From the NCBI RefSeq assembly GCF_022095695.1, contig NZ_JAIFZM010000012.1:1-64000 (forward strand): a DNA stretch of 64,000 nucleotides, in the 5' to 3' direction. The notes under the pieces are model-generated. The model did not search any database, had not been told where the DNA came from, and saw nothing but the letters and a program-made list of their open reading frames with translations. The DNA comes from Oceanobacillus jordanicus. Its GTDB lineage: Bacteria; Bacillota; Bacilli; Bacillales; Amphibacillaceae. This document shows, piece after piece, positions 44,433-52,927 of the stretch. The translations under genes and the position numbers were made by a program. Within the stretch, counting starts at the first letter, position 1, and each line of letters opens with the position of its first letter.

Positions 44433-46787
44433 ATGCTTGAAGATACAAGCTTTGCCATACTACCAGAGAATAAACAAGATACGACTGGAAAACATTATCT
44501 CGATATAGGGAATGTTCTTTCCATTGAAAAACAACAGAATATGTATCAACTAACATGTACGAATGGGTTTGTGACACTTTGTTTTTATACGGATGCCATT
44601 CTCAGAGTTGTGATGAACCCTACATCACAGCCTGTGCTGGATCTTTCCAAATCAATACATGTAACACCATTAGATGTTTCCGTTTCAGAAGAGGATTCTG
44701 AAGCGGTGTTGCTTCTTAAAACAAAGAAACTTGAAGTGAAGATAGAGAAAAACCCATTGCGGATCACCGTCAAAGATGAAAACTCTCGAATTCTTGTAAA
44801 AGAACAAGAGCGGGGAATGGCATACGACCAAAATGGGGAAATACGTGTATGGAAACAAATGGAGGAATCAGACCATTTCTATGGATTTGGAGAGAAGAGT
44901 GGTTTTCTTGACAAACGTGGTGAAAAATATGAAATGTGGAACACGGATGTATATGCACCACATAATCCCGAAACAGATCCATTATACGAGTCTATTCCCT
45001 ATTTTATGACATTACGGAATGGGAAAGCTCACGGTATCTTTTTTGATAACACATTCCGTACCTTTTTTGATATGAAGTCAGAGATTGATAGATACTCCTT
45101 TTCAGCAGAAGGGGGACAGCTTGATTATTATGTCCTAGCAGGTCCGGATCCGAAAAAGGTACTTGAACAGTATACGTACTTAACAGGAAGAATGCCGATT
45201 CCGCCGAAATGGGCGATCGGTTATCACCAATCACGTTATAGTTACGAAACAGAAGCGGAAGTAAGAGAGCTCGCAGCCAATTTCTTAGAACGTGATATTC
45301 CAGTCGACGTGATCCATCTTGATATCCACTATATGAATGGATACCGGGTATTCACCTTTGACAGAGATCGTTTTCCAAATCCGGAAAAGCTAATCGCAGA
45401 TCTGCGCGAAATGGGCATACGGGTTGTTCCAATTGTGGACCCAGGGGTAAAGCAGGATGCAGAATACCCGATTTATCAAGAAGGCGTACAAGGGGATAAT
45501 TTTTGTAAATATATTGAAGGTGACATTTATTTTGGTGATGTTTGGCCAGGGAAAAGTGCGTTTCCAGATTTCACGGATGAGAAAGTTCGGAAGTGGTGGG
45601 GCGAAAAGCATGCGTTCTATACAGATATGGGCATTGATGGAATTTGGAATGATATGAACGAGCCTGCAGTATTTAACGAAACGAAAACGATGGATACATC
45701 GGTCATGCACCGAAATGATGGCCGTCCAACTACACACAAAGAACTACATAATGTGTATGGGCTATTAATGGGGAAAGCAACCTATGAGGGGATGAAGGAT
45801 CAGCTTCAAGGAAAACGCCCTTTCTTACTTACACGGGCAGGTTATTCAGGAGTGCAGCGCTACGCAGCTGTCTGGACAGGAGATAACCGAAGCTTCTGGG
45901 AGCATTTACAAATGTCCTTACCAATGGTCATGAACCTTGGTTTGTCTGGTGTAGCATTTACAGGACCTGATGTTGGTGGATTTGCTCATGATACCAACCC
46001 TGAACTGCTTGTACGCTGGACACAGGTTGGCGCATTTACACCGTATTTCCGAAATCACTCTGCACTGAATACAAAATATCAAGAGCCATGGCAATTTGGT
46101 GAAAAATACGAAACGATCATGAAAAATTATATGCAGATGCGGTATGAATGGCTTCCACAGCTTTACAGTTTATTCTTTAAGGCTAGCCAAACAGGACTTC
46201 CTGTCATGCGCCCGCTATTTATGGAATACCCGGATGATGAAAGAACGTACAATCTGAATGATGTGGTCATGATTGGCGATAACGTTCTATTGGCGCCAAT
46301 TCTTTCGCCAGGGGTAACAGACCGTGCTGTGTACTTGCCTGAAGGGGAATGGATACTATGGGCGACAGGTGAAACTTTTGAAGGAAATCGTGCCCATTTA
46401 GTTCACGCTGAGCTTGCCGATCTTCCGCTTTTCATTAAAAAGGGAACGGCTGTTATGCAAACGAAGTGGGTTTCAAATCAAGAGAAAGAAACAAAACAAC
46501 GCAGCATGCATGTAGTGGCAGGTAACCCAGGTGATGTCTACTCCTTCACGTACTATGATGATGATGGCGAGACGTTTGCTTACGAAAAAGGCGATTACTT
46601 AAAATGGAATATTGAGATCAAATCAGAAGAAGATGCGATCCATGTTACCATTTTAGATAAAGAAGGAAATTATTTGCCTCCATACAAGGAAGTAGACGTT
46701 AATCTAGCCGAGTTAAAACCGAATCAAAATGTTATACTAAATGGAAAAACATACGAAGACAAACAACAATTTAAGATAATTTTATAA
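44433..46787 (+). CDS. GH31 alpha-glucosidase
   Basis: A 784-residue cytoplasmic GH31 enzyme. The N-terminal beta-sandwich (about residues 20-245) includes FYGFGEKSGFLDKRGEKYEM. In the barrel, GIWNDMNEPAVF near residue 408 holds the nucleophile aspartate and WTGDNRSFWEHL near 485 holds the acid/base aspartate. GADVGGF-like PDVGGFAHD follows. It cleaves glucose from non-reducing ends of maltodextrins and would finish what the cyclodextrinase starts. ACAGGAGG lies upstream of the ATG. It takes the place of the GH13 and phosphorylase enzymes of the B. subtilis mdx operon. Confidence 0.92.
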   Translation: MLEDTSFAILPENKQDTTGKHYLDIGNVLSIEKQQNMYQLTCTNGFVTLCFYTDAILRVVMNPTSQPVLDLSKSIHVTPLDVSVSEEDSEAVLLLKTKKLEVKIEKNPLRITVKDENSRILVKEQERGMAYDQNGEIRVWKQMEESDHFYGFGEKSGFLDKRGEKYEMWNTDVYAPHNPETDPLYESIPYFMTLRNGKAHGIFFDNTFRTFFDMKSEIDRYSFSAEGGQLDYYVLAGPDPKKVLEQYTYLTGRMPIPPKWAIGYHQSRYSYETEAEVRELAANFLERDIPVDVIHLDIHYMNGYRVFTFDRDRFPNPEKLIADLREMGIRVVPIVDPGVKQDAEYPIYQEGVQGDNFCKYIEGDIYFGDVWPGKSAFPDFTDEKVRKWWGEKHAFYTDMGIDGIWNDMNEPAVFNETKTMDTSVMHRNDGRPTTHKELHNVYGLLMGKATYEGMKDQLQGKRPFLLTRAGYSGVQRYAAVWTGDNRSFWEHLQMSLPMVMNLGLSGVAFTGPDVGGFAHDTNPELLVRWTQVGAFTPYFRNHSALNTKYQEPWQFGEKYETIMKNYMQMRYEWLPQLYSLFFKASQTGLPVMRPLFMEYPDDERTYNLNDVVMIGDNVLLAPILSPGVTDRAVYLPEGEWILWATGETFEGNRAHLVHAELADLPLFIKKGTAVMQTKWVSNQEKETKQRSMHVVAGNPGDVYSFTYYDDDGETFAYEKGDYLKWNIEIKSEEDAIHVTILDKEGNYLPPYKEVDVNLAELKPNQNVILNGKTYEDKQQFKIIL

Positions 46788-46854
46788 GTGCGTGTTCAAA
46801 AAGGAGGATAAAAAGGACCAAGAAGTTCGAGGCGGCGTAGCTTTGAGTACCGGA

Positions 46855-47025
46855 CTTTCACAGGATGTGGTGACTTCTGTGTTGTCCACAGGACGTGGAC
46901 GATTTTAACAGAAGTTCATTAAACTCCTTTAATACGTGAGGAACGGAAAAGCAAGCCATCGAGCTTCCACAGGATGTGGTGACTTCGACGTTCGACACAG
47001 GACGTGTTGGAATTTAGTCGAAGGT
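46855..47025 (+). ncRNA. Tandem GGA-hairpin RNA element (two units)
   Basis: Two ~108-bp units each hold a hairpin CACAGGATGTG (46859-46869; 46967-46979 with one more base pair), then CTTC..., then a hairpin CACAGGACGTG (46886-46898 with one more pair; 46996-47006), and a closing helix. The closing helix is CTTCTGT/ACAGAAG in unit 1 and CTTCGAC/GTCGAAG in unit 2: three base pairs differ but pairing is kept, direct evidence of selection on RNA structure. Each loop exposes GGA. It lies between the GH31 stop and the lacI-type gene. Orientation is assumed from the neighbours. Confidence 0.6.
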
Positions 47026-47097
47026 CATCAGTACTGATGTGTCATTTTTACCGGATTTTTTGAGCAACCTCTATAATGAAAAGTAGTGGGTGAGTAT

Positions 47098-48120
47098 ATG
47101 GTAACAATTAAAGATGTAGCAAAGGCAACAGGGGTTTCACCTTCTACTGTGTCACGAGTGATTGCCGATAATCCAAGAATAAGTCCAGATACGAAAAAGA
47201 AGGTTCGCAAAGCAATGAAGGACCTGGGATACCACCCAAACGTAAACGCCCGAAATCTTGTCGTGAAATCAACAAAAGCAATTGGCGTAATTCTGCCATC
47301 TTCTGCTGATAAATCTTTACAAAATCCCTTTTTCCCAGAAGTACTAAGGGGAATTGGTTCCATCACACATAAAATGCAGTATTCCATGACATTATCGAGT
47401 GGAGATACAGAGGAAGAGATTTTTAATGAAGTGGAACGTATGGTGTATGGTAGTTATGTTGACGGGGTTATTCTCCTATATTCCCGTGTAAACGATCGGA
47501 TTACGGATTTCTTAATCGAAACAAACTTCCCTTTTGTTATTGTCGGGAAGCCGTATGACAATGTAAGCAATATTACACATGTGGACAATGATAATTTTAA
47601 AGCAGGTAAAGACATTACTTCCTATCTAATTGAGCAAGGGCATGAACGAATTGCTTTCATAGGTGGTGCGAAGGATTTATTTGTGACAGTTGACCGGGAA
47701 GCTGGATATGAAGCTGCAATGCGAGAGGCGGGCATTCCAGAAAATCCGGCGTATAAATTGCACACCGAGTTTTTAAAATCTGGTGGTAGGGAAGCAGTGG
47801 AAAAACTCCTGTCACTTGATGTGAAGCCAACAGGTATTGTCGTAACAGATGACCTGATGAGTTTAGGTGTGCTCAGTACGTTGGAGGAGTTAGGATTCCA
47901 TGTTCCACTTGATATGTCGTTGGTAAGTTTTAATAATGTTTATTTATCGGAAATAACCAGGCCTGCTTTAACGACGGTGGATGTACAAATCCATCAGCTT
48001 GGAGCACAGTCAGCAAAAGCGCTGATTGAATTGACACTGAATAAGGACGAACCGGCTAAGCGAATTATCATCCCACATCAAATTGTCTACAGGGATTCAG
48101 TAAGTAAAATAGAAAAATAG
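47098..48120 (+). CDS. LacI-family regulator of the maltodextrin locus (MalR-like)
   Basis: A 340-residue regulator. The N-terminal helix-turn-helix is IKDVAKATGVSPSTVSRVI with the hinge LGYHPNVNARNLV near residue 48. The rest is a periplasmic-binding-protein-like effector domain (residues 60-335) with AFIGGAKDLFVTVDREAGY and PTGIVVTDDLMSLGV. The start at 47098 gives the canonical N-terminus; a GTG 12 nt upstream would add MGEY. It follows the mdx operon and probably represses it through GCAAACGTTTGC at 40815, with maltose or maltodextrin as inducer. TATAAT (47072-47077) may be its own -10. Confidence 0.85.
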   Translation: MVTIKDVAKATGVSPSTVSRVIADNPRISPDTKKKVRKAMKDLGYHPNVNARNLVVKSTKAIGVILPSSADKSLQNPFFPEVLRGIGSITHKMQYSMTLSSGDTEEEIFNEVERMVYGSYVDGVILLYSRVNDRITDFLIETNFPFVIVGKPYDNVSNITHVDNDNFKAGKDITSYLIEQGHERIAFIGGAKDLFVTVDREAGYEAAMREAGIPENPAYKLHTEFLKSGGREAVEKLLSLDVKPTGIVVTDDLMSLGVLSTLEELGFHVPLDMSLVSFNNVYLSEITRPALTTVDVQIHQLGAQSAKALIELTLNKDEPAKRIIIPHQIVYRDSVSKIEK

Positions 48121-48126
48121 TGGAAG

Positions 48127-48160
48127 ATAGCTCTGTTCTCAGGAATGGAGCTATTTTTTT
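48127..48160 (+). terminator. Terminator of the lacI-type gene
   Basis: ATAGCTCTGTTC pairs with GAATGGAGCTAT (G-T pairs allowed) around TCAG, followed by a run of T. Confidence 0.85.
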
Positions 48161-48276
48161 GTAGATAGGGAGGTCAGTTCTGCATCGAAAACTTTCCTGA
48201 TATTTTCAACTTGTTTGCTATAAAAGTAAATGAAATTTTATGTTATAATAATATTTCAATAATTACTAATGTATTT

Positions 48277-48289
48277 AAAATAAAATTTT
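48277..48289 (+). promoter_or_regulatory. Candidate RpiR/MurR operator upstream of the sugar kinase gene
   Basis: AAAATAAAATTTT is a perfect inverted repeat 40 nt upstream of the start. It fits the pattern RAAAT-WWW-ATTTY shared with two sites before murQ. AT-rich surroundings weaken the case. Confidence 0.35.
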
Positions 48290-48329
48290 GTTAAGAAAGT
48301 AAAGTATGCAATCAAGGGGAGGGAGATAG

Positions 48330-49289
48330 ATGGCGTATTATATGGGAATAGATGGCGGAGGTACGAAAACCCAAGCCGTATTGGCTGATGAGAACGGGAA
48401 CATTTTATCGCGGGCTATTAGTGGGGCAAGTAATCCAAATGCTGTCGGCGAACAACAGCTGATCCACGTGTTTCAAACTCTTTTTCTAGAACTGGATAAC
48501 GAGGAAAAAACACGGCTAAAGAATGTGAAATTGGTATATGCCGGCATCGCAGGGTCAGCCAATCCAGCAAACCATACCCTATTAGAAAGCATCCTCTCCC
48601 AGCTCCTTCCACATGCAACTGTTTTTGTTGAGCCGGATGCTGTTTGCGCCTTATATTCTGGGACGTATGGGGGAGCGGGGATCGTTCAGATTGCTGGCAC
48701 AGGTTCCATTACATACGGGATGAATGAAGCTGGTGAACAAGGAAGAGTTGGCGGATGGGGCTATTTATTTGGTGATGAGGGCAGTGGTTATGCGATAGGC
48801 AGAGCAGGCGTAACGGAGGCGTTGAAATCGGTTGATGGGAGAGGGGAGCCTACCATTCTGCTTGAAATGCTTTACGAGCATTTTCAAGTACTGCAACCGC
48901 AGGAGCTTATAAAAAAAGTCTATAATGCCAAACAGCCGAAAATGATTATTGCGCCATTATCCCGCATTGTATTTCAAGCATATGCCCAAGAAGATGTGGT
49001 GGCACAAGCTATCTTACAACAGGCTGCCAAAGACATTGCTTCCCAAATTATGGCACTATATCGTACACTATTTACTAGTGAAGAGAAAACAAAGGTCGTG
49101 CTTTGTGGTGGTGTTTTTCAAGAGAAAGCAGTCATGCCAGTACTTTTAAAAGACTATTTGAAAAATATTCCATTTACCCTCGTGCAACCAGAATTTCCAC
49201 CAGTGGCTGGTTCGCTAATCGGGGCATACAAACAAGCAACTATTCAAGTAAGCCGAAATATGTTAGAGCAGATGAAAAATACACAATAA
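48330..49289 (+). CDS. BadF/BcrA-type amino-sugar kinase (MurK-like)
   Basis: A 319-residue ASKHA-fold kinase. Phosphate loop 1 is MGIDGGGTKTQAVL at residues 5-18, IAGTGSITYG near 124 is the adenosine/phosphate-2 region, and GGWGYLFGDEGSGYAIGR near 145 is typical of N-acetylglucosamine kinases of the BadF/BcrA group. In Clostridium acetobutylicum a member of this group, MurK, phosphorylates both MurNAc and GlcNAc. With murR and murQ next to it, MurNAc kinase is the best reading; GlcNAc kinase alone is the alternative. GGGGAGGG lies upstream. The murR gene starts 12 nt after its stop. Confidence 0.85.
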   Translation: MAYYMGIDGGGTKTQAVLADENGNILSRAISGASNPNAVGEQQLIHVFQTLFLELDNEEKTRLKNVKLVYAGIAGSANPANHTLLESILSQLLPHATVFVEPDAVCALYSGTYGGAGIVQIAGTGSITYGMNEAGEQGRVGGWGYLFGDEGSGYAIGRAGVTEALKSVDGRGEPTILLEMLYEHFQVLQPQELIKKVYNAKQPKMIIAPLSRIVFQAYAQEDVVAQAILQQAAKDIASQIMALYRTLFTSEEKTKVVLCGGVFQEKAVMPVLLKDYLKNIPFTLVQPEFPPVAGSLIGAYKQATIQVSRNMLEQMKNTQ

Positions 49290-49301
49290 GAAGGTGAAGT
49301 C

Positions 49302-50156
49302 ATGGCGCATGTTAAAGGCGGACTCGTGATTTTGAAAGAAATGGTGAACAGTCTGTCACCATCAGAGCGTAAGGTTGCAACATATATTATTGACCATCCA
49401 CAGGAAGCGATCCATCTCACGGCACTCGGTCTAGGGGAAAAAAGTAATACAAGCAGTGCAGCAGTGATCCGGTTGTGTAAATCACTTGGCGTTAAAGGAT
49501 TTCAGGAATTAAAAATACGGGTAGCCGGGGATCTCCAGACAGATGACGCAACTGTTTACCGGGATATTGAGCCGAATGAAACCTATAAAAGTATTATAGA
49601 CAAAGTGACAGCGAATACAGTGCAAACATTGAAGGAAACAGTGGATATTATTGATGAAAATCAATTGAAAGTAGCGGTAGAAGCATTAGCGAATGCAAAT
49701 TCTATCGTACTCGCAGGGGTGGGTGCGTCTTATATTGCCGCCAAGGATGGAGAGCAAAAGTTTCAGCGAATCGATAAAAATGCCTATTCCTTTTCAGACA
49801 TTCATTTAGCAGCAACACTGATTGCAAACAAAGGAAAGGGAGATGTCGTGATCGGGATATCTTTTTCTGGGGACACACAGGAAGTTGCCAAATTACTTCA
49901 GTTAGCAAAACAACGTGACATTACAACGATAGGGATAACGAAATATGGAAATTCCCTTGTTAGCCAATATGCTGATATATTATTACATACGTCTGCAGCA
50001 AAGGAAGCAACCTTTCGCAGTGGGGCAACCTCGTCTCGGATTGCCCAGCTACATGTCGTTGATATGTTATTGATGTGTCTTGCATCCAACCATTATGAAG
50101 AAACAATCCAACACCTTGATGCATCAAGAGAAGCGGTCATGTTTTTACGTGATTAA
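49302..50156 (+). CDS. murR: RpiR-family regulator (MurR-like)
   Basis: A 284-residue regulator with an N-terminal RpiR helix-turn-helix (residues 1-77; TALGLGEKSNTSSAAVIRLC) and a C-terminal SIS sugar-phosphate-binding domain (about 120-260; VLAGVGASYIAAKDGEQKF and IGISFSGDTQEVAKLL). Regulators of this family beside murQ respond to MurNAc-6-phosphate. AAGAAGG lies upstream of the ATG. Candidate operators with the motif RAAATWWWATTTY occur before the kinase gene and before murQ. Confidence 0.87.
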   Translation: MAHVKGGLVILKEMVNSLSPSERKVATYIIDHPQEAIHLTALGLGEKSNTSSAAVIRLCKSLGVKGFQELKIRVAGDLQTDDATVYRDIEPNETYKSIIDKVTANTVQTLKETVDIIDENQLKVAVEALANANSIVLAGVGASYIAAKDGEQKFQRIDKNAYSFSDIHLAATLIANKGKGDVVIGISFSGDTQEVAKLLQLAKQRDITTIGITKYGNSLVSQYADILLHTSAAKEATFRSGATSSRIAQLHVVDMLLMCLASNHYEETIQHLDASREAVMFLRD

Positions 50157-50255
50157 ACAAGAGAATCCAGCAGCGTCCAACGACTCCAACTTAAGCTAGG
50201 TAGAGATAAGTTTTACTGAAGAAGTTTAAGAAACAGGACGCTTTATATGCTGAGT

Positions 50256-50268
50256 GAAATTTTATTTC
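50256..50268 (+). promoter_or_regulatory. Candidate RpiR/MurR operator upstream of the murQ promoter
   Basis: GAAATTTTATTTC is a perfect inverted repeat (GAAAT-TTT-ATTTC), 17 nt upstream of the -35 box. A similar AAAATTTTATTTC is at 50467-50479, between promoter and start codon. Confidence 0.4.
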
Positions 50269-50285
50269 TTATTTTCAAAATTAAA

Positions 50286-50314
50286 TTGACAAAAAATATC
50301 ATTCACCCTATAAT
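50286..50314 (+). promoter_or_regulatory. Consensus sigma-A promoter of murQ and the sugar ABC operon
   Basis: TTGACA (50286-50291), a 17-nt spacer and TATAAT (50309-50314) match the consensus exactly. The transcript would have an unusually long leader of about 190 nt before murQ. Confidence 0.88.
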
Positions 50315-50333
50315 ATAAACAACTTAACAAAGA

Positions 50334-50459
50334 GCTGCACAGACACCTATGACAAAATGGAGTACGCTGGCAGATGAAAGAAGTCGTAGAATAAAAGAGT
50401 TTTTTACGGGCTTTCTTATAGAAAACGCATGAAAGCGCTTTAATTCTATTTAGTGCAGC
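50334..50459 (+). other. murQ leader closed by a long-range helix
   Basis: GCTGCAC (50334-50340) can pair with GTGCAGC (50453-50459), closing a 112-nt domain with smaller A/T-rich hairpins and the cre site inside. It could be a regulatory RNA or chance; no known riboswitch class was recognised. Confidence 0.3.
50430..50443 (+). promoter_or_regulatory. Candidate CcpA (cre) site in the murQ leader
   Basis: TGAAAGCGCTTTAA matches the cre consensus TGWAANCGNTNWCA except for one base. It lies about 115 nt downstream of the promoter, where bound CcpA would block elongation, making the operon glucose-repressed. Confidence 0.6.
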
Positions 50460-50510
50460 ACCAATTAAAATTTTATTTCAGCTTTTAGCAGATAAGGAGA
50501 TTATATACAT

Positions 50511-51425
50511 ATGAACCTATCTAATCTTGCCGGATTGGTTACGGAGCAAAGAAATCCTAATTCTATGAATCTGGATGGAATGCCAACTCGCGACATCCTA
50601 CGGCTTATAAATGATGAAGATAAACAGGTCGCCATAGCGGTGGAAAAAGTCCTGCCACAAACCGAGACAGTCGTCAGGCACGTATACAATGCATTAAAAA
50701 ATGGTGGAAGGTTATTCTATGTCGGTGCTGGTACGAGTGGACGACTTGGTGTTATGGATGCATCCGAGTGCCCACCAACCTTTATGACTCCACCGGAATT
50801 AGTCCAGACGGTCATGGCTGGTGGAAACGGTGCCTTTTTCGAAGCGGTTGAGGGAGCAGAGGATCAAGAAGAACAAGGAGCTCTCGATATTACAGAACGC
50901 AATGTGACAGCGGCAGATGTTGTGATTGGGATTACTGCTAGTGGAAGAACACCATATCCAATTGGTGCTGTAAAATATGCCAAGAAAATTGGTGCATTTA
51001 CAGCTTCGCTTACTAGTAATAAAGACTCTGAGATTAGCAGTTTTGTTGACTGTCCAATGGAAGTGATCGTAGGACCGGAAATTTTAACTGGTTCTACCCG
51101 AATGAAAGCTGCAACCTCACATAAAATGGTATTAAACATGATTAGTACAGCCGTTATGGTGAAACTTGGAAAAGTTTATGAGAATCTCATGGTCGATGTC
51201 CATGCAAGCAACTATAAGCTGAAGGAAAGGGCAAAGAGAAATGTGATTGCCATTACGGAGGCAAGTTATGAATCAGCTGAGGAAGCATTGGAAAAAACCG
51301 ATTATAAAGTAAAACCAGCCATTATTATGTTGAAGACAGGAAAGAGCCTCCAAGAAATAGACGTTGCCTTAATTGCAACAGATGGTAATGTACGAGCAGC
51401 AATCAAGTCCTTAATAGGGGAATAA
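50511..51425 (+). CDS. murQ: N-acetylmuramic acid 6-phosphate etherase
   Basis: A 304-residue SIS-domain lyase. YVGAGTSGRLGVMDASECPP near residue 72 holds the family signature and the catalytic glutamate. GITASGRTPYPIGAV near 142 and TGSTRMKAATSHKMVLNM near 195 complete the sugar-phosphate site. It removes the lactyl ether of MurNAc-6-phosphate to give GlcNAc-6-phosphate and D-lactate, the committed step in MurNAc salvage. AAGGAG lies upstream. It heads an operon with a sugar ABC importer and is controlled by a consensus promoter and a probable cre site. Confidence 0.95.
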   Translation: MNLSNLAGLVTEQRNPNSMNLDGMPTRDILRLINDEDKQVAIAVEKVLPQTETVVRHVYNALKNGGRLFYVGAGTSGRLGVMDASECPPTFMTPPELVQTVMAGGNGAFFEAVEGAEDQEEQGALDITERNVTAADVVIGITASGRTPYPIGAVKYAKKIGAFTASLTSNKDSEISSFVDCPMEVIVGPEILTGSTRMKAATSHKMVLNMISTAVMVKLGKVYENLMVDVHASNYKLKERAKRNVIAITEASYESAEEALEKTDYKVKPAIIMLKTGKSLQEIDVALIATDGNVRAAIKSLIGE

Positions 51426-51490
51426 CATGAACGGCATTTTTAGCCTTCGTGTGTTTCATATAATAGTAATTAAACAAGGGGGATTTTAGG

Positions 51491-52846
51491 ATGAAGGGAA
51501 TAAAGAAAAGCCGCATCTTGTTTCTGTTTGTTGCCATGCTGCTAATCGCATTCACTGTCGCCTGCTCGAACGATGAAGATGCAGGTGGAGAGGCAGATTC
51601 AGATGGTAATGATTCAGGTAGTAGCGAGGGTGGTATTTCAGGAGATTTAGAGCTTCAGTATTTTGTAGGTGGATATGGGGATTCTTGGTGGAAAGAAGTA
51701 ATTGCAGGTTTTAAAGAAGAGTACCCAGACGTAAATGTTATCGAGCATGCCGGACCGAATATTAACGAAGAAATGCGGTCGCGTTGGGTATCCAATGATC
51801 CACCTGATGTCGTGTATATCGACGGAGCAGGATCTAGTGAAGCACAAATGGTAGAAGATGGGCAGCTTATGAATCTATCAGATTGGCTTCAAGATATTGA
51901 GTTAGAAAACGGAGACAAACTTGTTGACAGTTTCATTGTAGAGCCAGCGAATTATGATGGCGATGTCTACACGCTTCCACTTGTATTTGATACATGGGGA
52001 ACATGGTATGACAGAGCAAAATTTGAGGATAAAGGCTATGAAGTTCCGACAGATTTTGAAAGCCTAATGAGTTCGATGGAAGAAATTAAGGATAGTGAAG
52101 GAATCGATCCATTTGTAACAAGTGGGCAGCATCCATATTACTTCCTTCGTGGAGCGCTTTATCCTGCATTTGGAGCAGCCGGGGGAGAAGAGTTGCTAAC
52201 AGATGTTATCCAAGGTGCTGAAGGAGCTTGGACAAGTGAACCAGTTCTGGAAATAATGAAACGAGTAGAAAGAATGGCAGACGAAGGAATGTTTGATTCT
52301 GGTCTTGGTGCTTTAAACCATACCCAATCACAAATGAATTTCCTTTTAGGTGACAATGCCTTTATTCCAGTAGGATTCTGGTTACCAAATGAAATGAAAA
52401 ATGATATTCCAGATGACTTTGAGTTTGGGTTTATCCCATCCCCAATGCAAGCACCTGATGAAACATATGCTATCGTACCAGATTTACGTCCACTTGCTAT
52501 TGCAGAAAACGCGGAAAATCCAGAAGCTGCAAAAGCATTTGTAGAGTTTGCTTTCACACGTGAATATGCAATGTCATTCTCAGAGCATACAGGCGCGATC
52601 ATGAACCTTACAGAGGTTGACCTAACGCAAAGCGACAAGGTGCCAGCATATTTAACAGAAGCAAATGCAATGATCAATGATCCAGAACAAGTACAAATTT
52701 ACAACAAGCCACATCCAATGAGTGCTGATTTAGAAACACCGGTTGGAAATGCGCTTATGTCACTAATGCTAGGTAATTCAACAGCAGAGGAATTTGTAGA
52801 AGAAGCAGAAAAGGCAGCTGCCGAGTATCGCAGCAGTAACGAATAG
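51491..52846 (+). CDS. Sugar-binding lipoprotein of an ABC importer
   Basis: A 451-residue extracellular solute-binding lipoprotein. The signal ends in the lipobox FTVAC near residue 24; an acidic Asp/Ser/Gly linker follows. The mature family 1 domain has LELQYFVGGYGDSWWKEVIA, PDVVYIDGAG, LPLVFDTWGTWYD and FIPVGFWLPNEMK. Placement directly after murQ indicates an amino sugar such as MurNAc or GlcNAc-MurNAc as substrate; this is inferred from context only. GGGGG precedes the ATG. A hairpin separates it from the permease genes. Confidence 0.87.
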   Translation: MKGIKKSRILFLFVAMLLIAFTVACSNDEDAGGEADSDGNDSGSSEGGISGDLELQYFVGGYGDSWWKEVIAGFKEEYPDVNVIEHAGPNINEEMRSRWVSNDPPDVVYIDGAGSSEAQMVEDGQLMNLSDWLQDIELENGDKLVDSFIVEPANYDGDVYTLPLVFDTWGTWYDRAKFEDKGYEVPTDFESLMSSMEEIKDSEGIDPFVTSGQHPYYFLRGALYPAFGAAGGEELLTDVIQGAEGAWTSEPVLEIMKRVERMADEGMFDSGLGALNHTQSQMNFLLGDNAFIPVGFWLPNEMKNDIPDDFEFGFIPSPMQAPDETYAIVPDLRPLAIAENAENPEAAKAFVEFAFTREYAMSFSEHTGAIMNLTEVDLTQSDKVPAYLTEANAMINDPEQVQIYNKPHPMSADLETPVGNALMSLMLGNSTAEEFVEEAEKAAAEYRSSNE

Positions 52847-52856
52847 GAAAACAGGT

Positions 52857-52893
52857 ATCAGCAGGAGTCTCATCCCTCCTGCTGATCCATTTT
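52857..52893 (+). terminator. Intra-operon hairpin after the binding protein gene
   Basis: ATCAGCAGGAG (52857-52867) pairs perfectly with CTCCTGCTGAT (52876-52886), followed by CCATTTTTT. It is the same layout as in the mdx operon, and probably lowers permease expression relative to binding protein. Confidence 0.75.
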
Positions 52894-52927
52894 TTCATCA
52901 AATTAAAGAAAGAGAAAGAGGGATAAA

